DNA of 64,000 nt from Bin107 sp965221655 (lineage in GTDB: Bacteria > UBA8248): positions 62,001-126,000 of the forward strand of contig OZ244906.1 in the NCBI GenBank assembly GCA_965221655.1. Reading direction: 5' to 3'. Below, piece after piece: positions 8,556 to 16,596 of the stretch. Numbering within the stretch: position 1 is the stretch's first letter; every line of letters starts with the position of its first letter. Below the pieces are notes generated by a model, which saw only the letters and a program-made list of their open reading frames with translations, was not told where the DNA came from and ran no database searches. The translations under genes and the position numbers were made by a program.

Positions 8556-9296
8556 TTATCCCGGGATTGCGCTCGTTTGCGCCGCCCCGTTTTTCGTTCG
8601 CTGGCTCTCGCCGGAGACTGCCCCGAGCGGGGAGGAAGCACCCGGGCGCGCCCCCCGCAGCGTCTGCCTGAGGGCGCGCACAGCGCTGTCCGGGCTCGTG
8701 AGTACCTCACAAGCCGTGCGGCTCGCCGCCTGCTCGCGCGCCCGCGCCATGGAGAACTGGGCGAGGAGCACCGCGTCAGTGTCGCAGTGCGCCGCCGCCC
8801 GGGCGATGAGGGCGTCGTGGGTGTCCGCTTGGCCCTCAAGCAGAGCGTCGAGTGCGCCTTCGACGAAAGAGGTCTCTACCTTCACGTCCACGCCGCGCCG
8901 CGCGGCCAGGCCTTCAAGCTCAGCCCGCACCGAGGGCAGCGAGGGGCGAAACGTCGCCAGCAGGTGGAGGCGCTTGCCGAGCGTCAGAGCCTCTTCGAGC
9001 ATCGCCTCGTTGGGCTTGAGAACGGGGAGGGGAAGCCGCGCCCGCGCTTCTTCTATGGCGGCCCCGAACGCGGAGCAGGAGAACAAAACGCCCTCTGCCC
9101 CGCCCGCCTGCGCGAAAGCCGCGAGGCGCGCCACGCGCGCGCGAATGGCGGGCGTGAGGCTGCCTGCGCTCTCCAGCTCGCGCACGAGAGATTCGTCGAG
9201 AATCTGGATGGTTTCGGCTTCGGGCCAATGCCGCGCGAAGGCGGCCTCTATGGGTGCCACGGCCACGCGGGTCGCGTGGACGATGCAGACGGACAC
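8556..9296 (-). CDS. Aspartate/glutamate racemase-family protein
   Basis: 246-residue member of the Asp/Glu/hydantoin racemase fold, starting with GTG after AGAGAGG. The first catalytic cysteine is in VLFSCSAFGAAI (about residue 88). In the second half, where racemases carry a second Cys, the sequence reads AVLLAQFSMARA. So it may be a decarboxylase- or isomerase-like relative, or use a different partner residue. Racemase activity should not be assumed. It sits between the CocE hydrolase and the EamA transporter in the catabolic run. Confidence 0.75.
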   Translation of the reverse strand: MSVCIVHATRVAVAPIEAAFARHWPEAETIQILDESLVRELESAGSLTPAIRARVARLAAFAQAGGAEGVLFSCSAFGAAIEEARARLPLPVLKPNEAMLEEALTLGKRLHLLATFRPSLPSVRAELEGLAARRGVDVKVETSFVEGALDALLEGQADTHDALIARAAAHCDTDAVLLAQFSMARAREQAASRTACEVLTSPDSAVRALRQTLRGARPGASSPLGAVSGESQRTKNGAAQTSAIPG

Positions 9297-9587
9297 GGGC
9301 GAATCCTCTCTGGGTGGTGGAGCATTATCCGCAAATGCAAAGGCGCGATTCTAGGCGAAAACGAAGACGCATGGCAAACGCGCGCGGGTTGTTCGGCACG
9401 CGGCGGGGCAGGGGGGAAAGCCCCCGTGTCTGCCTCGGGCAAGGGGAACATCGCCGCAACCAGGCCATCGATCCCGGCGAAGTCCGCACCGACGAGGCGC
9501 GGCTCGCCCCTGCGGGATTGCCCGGGCTCCGTCTTGCGGATGTGCGCTCTTTCTTTGGAAAGAGCACCCCGCTCCTGCGCGCCCCTT
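9297..9587. other. Gene-free 291-bp spacer with one hairpin
   Basis: No convincing protein or RNA gene was seen. The only structure is GCTCTTTC/GAAAGAGC with a 4-nt loop (9546-9565), just after the CocE stop on the minus strand. It has no T-run, so at best it is a weak terminator or processing site. Confidence 0.4.
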
Positions 9588-11363
9588 TTACCCCTCCTTC
9601 GGCGGGATGATGGGCAGCATGACGTAGGAGGGGTGCGCGGAGCCGCAGTGGATCGTCACGTTCTTGCCGAAAATCTCTTCGGGCCTGTCCCTGGGGTCGT
9701 TGTGGAGGAAGGGCCCGCAGCCTCTGAACACGTTCTTCATGTTCGAGAGCTTGTGTGTCGTGGCGCAGCTGTATTCGTAGTCCTTGCCCCGCACGGTAAG
9801 GGCAAGGCGGTAGCCCGGCGGCACCACGATGCAGGTGGGCCAGACCTCTATGTCGAGCTCGTAGACTTCGCCGGGCGTCAAGGGTTGTTTCTCGTCGTGT
9901 GCCTGGTAGGGCTTCCACTCCGTGGAGAGTTCGGGCACGAGCTTTCGGTGCGACGCGCGCAGCCACCCCTGGGCGATAGGCGTGTTCGGGTCGAGCGTGC
10001 CCTGGAAGGTGATTTCCTTCATGTCGGGCGTGAACAGACGCAGGACGAGAAACAGGTCGGCGTCCTCGGTTTCTGAGGACGCGAAGAGCTTGGAGGCAAT
10101 CGGCCCGGTAATCTCCGTTTCGGCCGCAAAGGGCGGGAGCATGAAGGTGGCTCCATCCGAAAAGCCTCCGTAGGTAATGCTGCTTTCCCCTTCCGGCGGA
10201 GTGGTGCCGAGGCTCATGTGCTCGGGGTTCAGGTAAAACTTCGTCCACTGCGTGCGTGCGAGGGGCCACTCGTTCTCGCCGCGCTCCACGAACTTCTCGC
10301 CCACGTGGCGCACTTTCAGCATGACGCGGGGCTTTTTCTCCCAGCCCGTGTCCTCGCCCTTGAGGTAATGGCCGAAAAACTGCTTCTGGAGCTTCTCGCC
10401 GTAGGGGGTATAAAACTCCGTCCAGTGCTCGAGGCCGTGGACTTCGAGCCATTTCTCCTCCGACGCCGCGCGCATGAAGCCCTCGTAGTTGCCTCTGGGG
10501 TGGAGACCCTGCCCGCCCCAGCTGGCTGCGGAGATGAACGGCGTCTTTATCTTCTCCCAGACGGCGGAGCGTGCGCGATGCCAGTCGTCGTCGAGGGGAT
10601 GGGCGAACGTCTCCTCGCCGAAATCAGAGCGGTTCTTCGCGAGTTCTTCTTCGCTCAGGGTCTCGGGGCCGCACACCAGCCCGCCGTGGACGCGGCTTTT
10701 GGGGCCGTTCTCTCCCAGGCCGTACTGGACGGTCTTCACCTGCATGTCGTACCAGTTGGCGAGAAACGTCGTGAGAATGCCGCCCTGGTGGCTCATGTCG
10801 CGGTAGAAGTCCGCCGCGCCTTCCCAGATGCACATGGCCGTCAGGTGTTCGGGCTGCAGCCCCGCCACGTGCCACTGGTTGATGGCGTAGTAGGAGATGC
10901 CCGTGAGACCCACCTTTCCGTTGCACCACGGCTGCGTGCCCGCCCACTCGATGCAGGCGGCGAAGTCGTGCGCCTCGCGCAGGGAGAAATGCTCGATGTA
11001 GCCCGGCGAGCGGCCCGCCCCGCGCGAGTCCACGCGAACGCAGACGTAGCCGTCGGGCACCCATTTCTCGGGGTCGACGACCTCCCAGCTCTGGTGGATG
11101 TTCGAAGAACCCGCCACGGCGTCGGGGTGTGCCGCGGAGAACAGCTCCCACACCGTCTCGTAGCCGTCCTGCCAGGCGAGGTCCTTCGCGTAGGGGCCGT
11201 AGCTCAGGATGGCCGGGTGGCGTCCGCCGTCGTCGGGGCGGTAGACGTTCGCGCGCAGCACCAGGCCGTCGTCCACGGGAATGGGGACGTCCCACTCGAT
11301 CAGAAAGCCATCGCGCTTCTCGGTGCGGTATTGAGGGTCGGTGGCAAGGTCGATGTCGCTCAT
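9588..11363 (-). CDS. CocE/NonD-family serine hydrolase (first tandem copy)
   Basis: Predicted ester- or amide-hydrolysing enzyme of the X-Pro dipeptidyl-peptidase/cocaine-esterase family, 591 residues. The alpha/beta-hydrolase core begins with VLRANVYRPDDGG and DSRGAGRSPG. The nucleophile is Ser157 in GLTGISYYAINQW. The C-terminal jelly-roll (about 380-590) includes GWLRASHRK and VPPGYRLALTVRGKD, as in XPP-type C-terminal domains. The ATG at 11363 follows GAGGTG. A GTG two codons earlier is also possible. It is a close paralogue of the next gene upstream, with near-identical blocks such as EHWTEFYT and YLKGEDTGW. No signal peptide, so cytoplasmic. Confidence 0.88.
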   Translation of the reverse strand: MSDIDLATDPQYRTEKRDGFLIEWDVPIPVDDGLVLRANVYRPDDGGRHPAILSYGPYAKDLAWQDGYETVWELFSAAHPDAVAGSSNIHQSWEVVDPEKWVPDGYVCVRVDSRGAGRSPGYIEHFSLREAHDFAACIEWAGTQPWCNGKVGLTGISYYAINQWHVAGLQPEHLTAMCIWEGAADFYRDMSHQGGILTTFLANWYDMQVKTVQYGLGENGPKSRVHGGLVCGPETLSEEELAKNRSDFGEETFAHPLDDDWHRARSAVWEKIKTPFISAASWGGQGLHPRGNYEGFMRAASEEKWLEVHGLEHWTEFYTPYGEKLQKQFFGHYLKGEDTGWEKKPRVMLKVRHVGEKFVERGENEWPLARTQWTKFYLNPEHMSLGTTPPEGESSITYGGFSDGATFMLPPFAAETEITGPIASKLFASSETEDADLFLVLRLFTPDMKEITFQGTLDPNTPIAQGWLRASHRKLVPELSTEWKPYQAHDEKQPLTPGEVYELDIEVWPTCIVVPPGYRLALTVRGKDYEYSCATTHKLSNMKNVFRGCGPFLHNDPRDRPEEIFGKNVTIHCGSAHPSYVMLPIIPPKEG

Positions 11364-11408
11364 CTTCACCTCGTTCGTCTCAGGGAAACGAAGCGGCCGA
11401 TGCGCCGC

Positions 11409-13163
11409 TTATTTTTCGGGAATCACGGGCAGCATCACCCAGGACTCGTGCTCCCCGCCGCAGTGGAGCGTGACGTTCTTGCCAAAGACCTCGGCGGGCC
11501 TGTCCTTCGGGTCGTTGTGAATGAAGCAGCCGCAGCCCGTGAACTCGTTCTTCATGTTCGAGAGGCCCGCCCCCGAGATGTCGGCGGGGTACTCGTAGTC
11601 CTTCCCCCGCACGGTGAAGGCGATGCGGTGGCCCGGCGGCACGACGATGCAGGTGGGCCATATCTCGACGTCGACCTCGTAGACGGCACCCGGCGTGAGG
11701 GGCTGCTGCTCGTCGTGTGTGTGGTAGGGCCGGTAGGGGAGCGTCTTCTCGGGGTCGAGCTTTCTGTGCGACGCCCGCAGCCAACCCTGTGCGATCGGGG
11801 TATGGGGGTCGAGTGCGCCCTGAAAGACGACCTCCTCCATGTTCGGCGTGAACACGCGCACCACGAGAAACAAGTCGGCGTCCTCGGTCTCTGAGGAGAC
11901 GAAGAGCTTCGCCGCCATGGGGCCGGTAATCTCGGTTTCGGTATCGAGCGGCGGGGTGAGGAAGGTCACGCCCTCGCTGAAGCCCGCGTAGGTGAGGGAC
12001 CCGCCTTCGGCCACGGGTGCGGCCTCGAGGGTCTGGCCCTTTGCGTTCAGGTAGTACTTTGTCCACTGCGTGCGCGCGAGGGGCCACTCGTTCTCCGCGC
12101 GCTCCACGAACCGCTCGCCGGGGTGGCGCACCTGGAGCAGCACCCGGGGCTGCTCGGGCCAGCCCGTGTCCTCGCCCTTGAGGTAATGCCCAAAAAATTT
12201 CTTCTGCATGTTGACGCCGTAGTCGGTATAAAATTCCGTCCAGTGCTCGATGCCGTGGACTTCGAGCCATTTTTCTTCGCACGCCGTGCCGAGGAAGCCC
12301 TCGAAGTTGCCCCGGGGGTGGAGACCCTGTCCGCCCCAGTTGGCCGAGGAGAGCAGGGGCACCTCAATCTTCTGGAAGTCCGGCATCCGCGACTCCCAGT
12401 AATCAGCCGTGGCGAGCTTGTGGGAGAAGCAGTCCTCGCCGAAGTCGTTTCGGTTCGCGCCGAGTTCCTCCTCGGTGAGGGTGGGCGGCCCCGACACCCA
12501 GTCGCCCGTGAAGCGGCTCTTGAAGCCGCGCGTGCCGCGTCCGTGCTGGACGCTGTAGACCTGCATCTCGGGCCAGTTGCGCGCGAACCCGTTGCAGAAG
12601 ATGCCGCCGTGGTGGGCCATCTCGCGGTAGAAGTCCGCCGCTCCCTCCCAGACGCACATGGCGGTGAGGTGCGGGGGGTGGAGGCCGGCCACCTGCCACT
12701 GGTTCATGCCGTAGTAGGAGATGCCGTTGAGGCCAATCTTGCCCGTGCTCCAGGGCTGGACGGCGGCCCACTCGATGCACTGGTAGAAGTCTTGCGCCTC
12801 GCGTGCCGACCAGATGTCGATGACGCCCGGCGAGCGGCCCGCTCCGCGCGAGTCCACGCGAATGCAGACGTAGCCGTCCGGCACCCATTTCTCGGGGTCG
12901 ACCACCTCCCAGTTCTGGTATTTGTTGGTCGAGCCGGCGGGCACGTCGGGGTGCTGCTCGGCCATGCGCGTCCAGCACGTCTCGTAGAGGTCCTCGAAGT
13001 GGAGGTATTTTCCGTAGGGCCCGTAGGTCATGATGACGGGGTATTTCCCCTCATCCTGGGGGCGATAGACGTCGCACCGCAGCACGACGCCGTCTTCCAT
13101 GGGGATGGGCACGTCCCAGTCGATGCGCATTCCGTCCCTGTCTTCGGTCTTGTAGTCGCTCAT
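11409..13163 (-). CDS. CocE/NonD-family serine hydrolase (second tandem copy)
   Basis: 584-residue paralogue of the neighbouring hydrolase with the same layout. It has VVLRCDVYRPQDEGKYP, DSRGAGRSPG, nucleophile Ser149 in GLNGISYYGMNQW, and a C-terminal jelly-roll with WLRASHRKLDP and VPPGHRIAFTVRGKDY. The start is the ATG at 13163 after GAGGG. The 24 upstream codons in frame are arginine-rich and not family-like. It is first after a promoter with a perfect -10 (13253-13258), and the two hydrolases are only 45 bp apart. The tandem duplication suggests two related esters or amides as substrates. Confidence 0.88.
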   Translation of the reverse strand: MSDYKTEDRDGMRIDWDVPIPMEDGVVLRCDVYRPQDEGKYPVIMTYGPYGKYLHFEDLYETCWTRMAEQHPDVPAGSTNKYQNWEVVDPEKWVPDGYVCIRVDSRGAGRSPGVIDIWSAREAQDFYQCIEWAAVQPWSTGKIGLNGISYYGMNQWQVAGLHPPHLTAMCVWEGAADFYREMAHHGGIFCNGFARNWPEMQVYSVQHGRGTRGFKSRFTGDWVSGPPTLTEEELGANRNDFGEDCFSHKLATADYWESRMPDFQKIEVPLLSSANWGGQGLHPRGNFEGFLGTACEEKWLEVHGIEHWTEFYTDYGVNMQKKFFGHYLKGEDTGWPEQPRVLLQVRHPGERFVERAENEWPLARTQWTKYYLNAKGQTLEAAPVAEGGSLTYAGFSEGVTFLTPPLDTETEITGPMAAKLFVSSETEDADLFLVVRVFTPNMEEVVFQGALDPHTPIAQGWLRASHRKLDPEKTLPYRPYHTHDEQQPLTPGAVYEVDVEIWPTCIVVPPGHRIAFTVRGKDYEYPADISGAGLSNMKNEFTGCGCFIHNDPKDRPAEVFGKNVTLHCGGEHESWVMLPVIPEK

Positions 13164-13252
13164 TCGTTTTCCCTCGATAATGCTGAAATGGTTTCGGAGT
13201 TCGAGCGGCGCGCGCCGCCGCCGTGAAATACGCATGTTCGGTGAACGGGGCG

Positions 13253-13281
13253 ATTATACCGGTTTCACGCCGCGCAATCCA
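13253..13281 (-). promoter_or_regulatory. Promoter with perfect TATAAT ahead of the CocE pair
   Basis: On the minus strand TATAAT occupies 13258-13253. TGGATT lies 17 bp upstream as a moderate -35. Transcription would begin near 13246 and give an ~85-nt leader before the ATG at 13163. This splits the catabolic run into at least two transcription units. Confidence 0.45.
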
Positions 13282-13409
13282 GACAGGAAGCGTTTGTCTC
13301 CCGGCGCGCACTGGTTATCCGCACGGGGAAAGCCGAGCCGACGAGAACGCCGCTGGTGCAGGCCGCGGCTCCTCTTTGCGAGGGTTTTCGGGAGGAGGGT
13401 GCCGCGCCC

Positions 13410-14441
13410 TCAGTCTGTGCGGTAGGGGCGGATTATCGCCTGGCTTGAGGTGTTCCACCCCGGTATGACGAGACACGACGGCCCCGGCACGCCGCCCGCG
13501 ACGAGGAGGAGCACGTCCTCCGGCTCGTGCACCATGGGAACGGGGCAATCCTCGTCGTCGTGGTCTACCCAGTCGGGCCAGCGCGAGAGTGCGGGGCCGC
13601 GGTAGCGGCCGCCTTTTTTGAGCAGCCCCAGGGGCATGCGCGCCCGCTCGAAGAGCTCGCGCTTCACGTCCGCGCGGCCCAGCCCGCCCCGGGCGAGGAT
13701 TTGTGCGTGCTCGGGGCCGACCACGATCACCCAGTTCGTGCGCGTGTAGGCCGTCGTGCTGCCCATGGCGCACATGGTGCTCGCCAGGGTGGTGAGGACG
13801 CCCTCGGGTGCGGCGCTCACGTCGTCCATGGCCATGCGCGGCGCCTCGGCGTTGCAGACGGTGAGCACGTTCTCCCCCGCACCGAAGCCGAAGTCCGCAG
13901 GCAGCGGCTCCCAGGGGCTTTGCTCCTCGTTCTCGCGGACGCAGTAGGTGAACTTCGAAGGGCTGCCGAAGGTGCTCATGTCCGATACGCCCGGCAGGCC
14001 GCCGCCGGTGTTCATCATGACGAGGCGCAGCGCCCGTCCGATGGTGGCGTTCGCCCGAAAGCCGGGGCCGAAGCAGCCCGAGCCCGCGTGCACGCCGATG
14101 TCTTTTGCGTAGGGGCCGCTGAGAATCAGCAGGGGGCCGCCGGTGAACATGGTTCCCTGGATGCCCCCGAGGTTGAAGCGCTCGACGAGCATGGCCTCGA
14201 GTGCGCCCAGCACCACGGGCAGGTATGCGGGCTTGCACCCCGCCATCAGCGCGTGGACGGCCACGCTCTCCACGGTCGCTTCGTTGAGCGAGGGGGGGAC
14301 AGACCCGAGAACCTCGGCGGGGTCGCGGCTCGTGCCGCCCAGCATCCGGGCGAGGCGCTCCGGCGTGGGCGTCACCACGGGCAGCCCGTCCGACCAGGGC
14401 ATCTCGAAAAAGTATTCGAAAGGGTCGGTCGTCTCGTTCAT
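13410..14441 (-). CDS. Conserved protein of unknown function
   Basis: 343 residues, no signal peptide and no clear transmembrane helix. I do not recognise an enzymatic family. It has a strongly patterned glycine-rich centre, with GGIQGTMFTGGPLLILSGP, then AGSGCFGPGFRANATIGRA and LVMMNTGGGLPGVSD, and cysteines at SGCFG, YCVR and VCNAE. This looks like a conserved active-site region rather than a repeat. It starts 12 bp after the TatD-like hydrolase stop, so the two are almost certainly cotranscribed. Its place in the hydrolase run suggests a role in the same catabolic route. Confidence 0.75.
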   Translation of the reverse strand: MNETTDPFEYFFEMPWSDGLPVVTPTPERLARMLGGTSRDPAEVLGSVPPSLNEATVESVAVHALMAGCKPAYLPVVLGALEAMLVERFNLGGIQGTMFTGGPLLILSGPYAKDIGVHAGSGCFGPGFRANATIGRALRLVMMNTGGGLPGVSDMSTFGSPSKFTYCVRENEEQSPWEPLPADFGFGAGENVLTVCNAEAPRMAMDDVSAAPEGVLTTLASTMCAMGSTTAYTRTNWVIVVGPEHAQILARGGLGRADVKRELFERARMPLGLLKKGGRYRGPALSRWPDWVDHDDEDCPVPMVHEPEDVLLLVAGGVPGPSCLVIPGWNTSSQAIIRPYRTD

Positions 14442-14453
14442 ATCGTCGGTTGC

Positions 14454-15347
14454 CTATAGGGGCAGATCGTAAAAGCGTCTGGCGTTGTCGAACGAAACGC
14501 GGCGGATAGCTTCTTCGGCGAGTCCGGCGTTTCTCATGGCGCGCAGCGTTTTGGGCACCGAGAGGATGTCGATGGGCCGGTAGCCCAGATGGTCGGAGTT
14601 GAGCATGATGCGCTCGGCTCCGAAGGTGCGCACCCACGAGACGACCTGCTCGGGCCGTATGGGCCTCAGAGCACTGCCGATGCTGATGGCGCACATCGCG
14701 CGCGTGTGGCGGTGGATGTACTCGATGGTCGTCTCGTCGGTATGGTCGGCGGCGACGCGGCTTTCGTCAAAACCCGCCCGCGCGAGGGCTTCGAGGTCCT
14801 TTTGCAGATAGTGGAGGCGAATGCGCTCGGGGGGAACGTCCTCCTGCACGGCGACTTTCCCCAAAAAATCCTTGCTCTTCTTGGGCGTGGGCGTGTGGAG
14901 GATAATGGGCTTGCCGTATTTTTGGGCGATGCGCGCCTGGGCTTCCAGACAGGCGGTTTGCTCCTCCATCGGCCAGGTGAGCGAGAAATACTGGGTGGGG
15001 TCGAGGCCGACCTCGCCCAGGGCGACGACGCGGGGGTCTTCGAGAAAGGCGGGCAACTCCTTGAGCAGCCGCTCCCAGTCGTGCACGCGCGTCATCGAGC
15101 TGATGCCGACCGCGCAGCGGATGCGGATGAAGTGCTGCGCCTCGAAGGCCTCCGCCATGGCGACGGGCCCCTCCCAGAAGCGCATGACGTCGTCGAACCC
15201 CGGTGCCTCTTCCCACACCTCCCGGTAGAGGTGGGGGTTGCCGCAGGAGAGCACCGCCGCACGCATCCCCGTCGTGGAGAGCAACTCCCAGTCGTCCCAG
15301 CTCAGGGCGTGGATGTGGTTGTGGCTGTCGATGTATTCGCCGAACAT
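14454..15347 (-). CDS. TatD-like metal-dependent hydrolase
   Basis: 297-residue TIM-barrel metallohydrolase. The N-terminal metal motif is DSHNHIH, then GEVGLDPTQY (the conserved Glu after strand 4), ILHTPTP (His), IRLHYLQKD (His) and the late Asp in LNSDHLGY. The start is the ATG at 15347 following GGAGAGG. 21 upstream in-frame codons do not match the family. It opens the catabolic run, directly upstream of the unknown 343-residue protein. TatD proteins are nucleases, but this branch includes small-molecule amidohydrolases, and the context favours the latter. Confidence 0.8.
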   Translation of the reverse strand: MFGEYIDSHNHIHALSWDDWELLSTTGMRAAVLSCGNPHLYREVWEEAPGFDDVMRFWEGPVAMAEAFEAQHFIRIRCAVGISSMTRVHDWERLLKELPAFLEDPRVVALGEVGLDPTQYFSLTWPMEEQTACLEAQARIAQKYGKPIILHTPTPKKSKDFLGKVAVQEDVPPERIRLHYLQKDLEALARAGFDESRVAADHTDETTIEYIHRHTRAMCAISIGSALRPIRPEQVVSWVRTFGAERIMLNSDHLGYRPIDILSVPKTLRAMRNAGLAEEAIRRVSFDNARRFYDLPL

Positions 15348-15411
15348 CGAACCTCTCCGAGGGAGGGGGGCTTGCGTGCTGCGGGTGGGTGCGGGGTGCG
15401 TCGCCCGCAAC

Positions 15412-15487
15412 TGGTGCGCGTGGCAGGAGTCGAACCTGCGACTTCCTGCTCCGGAGGCAGGCGCTCTATCCTCTGAGCTACACGCGC
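15412..15487 (-). tRNA. tRNA-Arg (anticodon CCG)
   Basis: Complete cloverleaf on the minus strand. The acceptor is GCGCGTG/CACGCGC, the D-arm GCTC..GAGC, and the anticodon stem CCTGC/GCAGG around loop CTCCGGA. The T-arm is GCAGG-TTCGAAT-CCTGC, with an encoded 3' CCA. 76 nt including CCA. I saw no second copy of its 3' end that would mark an integrated element. Confidence 0.96.
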
Positions 15488-15515
15488 ACGAGAAGAGTCC
15501 GGCTTTTCGCTGTTC

Positions 15516-15755
15516 CTAGAAGAACGAATGGCTGCCGTCGCACATGGGCGCGTTGCCGGTGCGCTTGCAGCCGCAAAATGCGTAGGTTTTGTTCGCCTGG
15601 ACGTCCAGAACGATGGGGCGAAACTCCGTGCCCCGGTGCGAACCGTCGCAAAAGGGCTGGGAGGCGCTTTGTCCGCACGCGCACCAGGCGACTTTCTCGT
15701 CTTTTTCGGATTTGTGGATGTAGGGTGATTTCTGGGCCATGTGGGGTTCGGCCAT
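15516..15755 (-). CDS. Dual-CDGSH iron-sulfur protein
   Basis: 79-residue protein with two CDGSH motifs. The first uses C25, C27, C36 and H40 (WCACG...PFCDGSH). The second uses C61, C63, C72 and H76 (FCGCK...MCDGSH). Each is expected to bind one [2Fe-2S] cluster with Cys3-His ligation, as in MitoNEET/Miner2-type proteins. GAGGAG precedes the ATG at 15755, and an in-frame ATG at 15740 is the alternative. It lies 28 bp upstream of tRNA-Arg and is divergent from nth. Function is probably redox or cluster transfer. Confidence 0.88.
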   Translation of the reverse strand: MAEPHMAQKSPYIHKSEKDEKVAWCACGQSASQPFCDGSHRGTEFRPIVLDVQANKTYAFCGCKRTGNAPMCDGSHSFF

Positions 15756-15875
15756 TCGTCCGGTCTCCTCGTCTGGTGGTCGGAGCGGGTTTCGTTCCGC
15801 TATTGTATGTGGAATCGCCGCTCTTGGGAAGGAGCACGGGAGCGGCCCGCTCCCGAGAAGGCGGAGGCCGGTTCC

Positions 15876-16508
15876 ATGTCCACGCCCGCGCGCTTGCTGC
15901 GCACGCTCGAGAAGACTTACCCCGACGCGCGTTGCGCGCTCGACTACCGCAATCCACTCGAACTGCTGGTGGCGACCATGCTCTCCGCCCAGTGCACGGA
16001 CAAGCGGGTGAACCAGGTGACGCCTGCGCTTTTCGCCCGCTATCCGGATGCTGCCGCCTTCGCCGGTGCCGAGCCCGCCGAGCTCGAGAGCCTCATTCGC
16101 TCCTGCGGCTACTACCGCCAGAAGGCGAAGTCCATACGCGCGTGCTGCGAACTGATAGTGGAAGAACATGGGGGCGCGGTGCCCGACGCTCTGGATGCGC
16201 TGACGCGCCTGCCCGGCGTGGGGCGCAAGACGGCCAACGTCGTTCTGAACGAAGCCTTCGGCAGACCGGCCATCGCCGTGGACACGCACGTTCTGCGCAC
16301 GAGTGCGCGGCTGGGGTGGATATCCACCAGGGATCCGGTAAAGGCCGAATTCCTCCTCATGGAGCTGGTGCCCGAGAAATGGTGGGGCCGCGTGACGCTG
16401 CTGCTCATCCAGCACGGCAGAAACTGCTGTTCCGCGCGCAGGCCGCTTTGCGGGGATTGCCCCCTTTTGGCAGATTGCCCCCACGGCCAGGAGGCGTTGC
16501 GCGCGTGA
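15876..16508 (+). CDS. nth: Endonuclease III (DNA glycosylase/AP lyase)
   Basis: Base-excision repair enzyme removing oxidised pyrimidines, 210 residues (E. coli 211). The helix-hairpin-helix is LPGVGRKTA with the catalytic Lys, and the catalytic Asp is in AVDTHVLR. The [4Fe-4S] ligands are C-x6-C-x2-C-x5-C in the C-terminal CSARRPLCGDCPLLADC. The ATG at 15876 follows GGCGGAGG. The open frame extends upstream, but that part is not family-like. It is divergent from the CDGSH gene, and the next gene has its own promoter, so nth is probably monocistronic. Confidence 0.95.
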   Translation: MSTPARLLRTLEKTYPDARCALDYRNPLELLVATMLSAQCTDKRVNQVTPALFARYPDAAAFAGAEPAELESLIRSCGYYRQKAKSIRACCELIVEEHGGAVPDALDALTRLPGVGRKTANVVLNEAFGRPAIAVDTHVLRTSARLGWISTRDPVKAEFLLMELVPEKWWGRVTLLLIQHGRNCCSARRPLCGDCPLLADCPHGQEALRA

Positions 16509-16520
16509 GGCGTGGCCGAC

Positions 16521-16550
16521 TGGACAAGGGAATCGTCGTGTTTCTATAAT
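16521..16550 (+). promoter_or_regulatory. Sigma70-like promoter for the ABC ATPase
   Basis: TGGACA (16521-16526), an 18-bp spacer and a perfect TATAAT (16545-16550) lie 47 bp before the ATG at 16597. Confidence 0.6.
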
Positions 16551-16596
16551 CGCAGGTAAGCAATTCGTCCACGGACACGCAACCTGGAGGTCACCC

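Noticed and set aside
7491..10076. 861-codon plus-strand open frame spanning several minus-strand genes
   Set aside because: It crosses the SDR, EamA, racemase and CocE genes in antisense, and its composition is typical of shadow frames.
15412..15487. tRNA-Arg as an attachment site for an integrated element
   Set aside because: No repeat of its 3' end and no integrase were seen, and neighbouring genes have normal composition.
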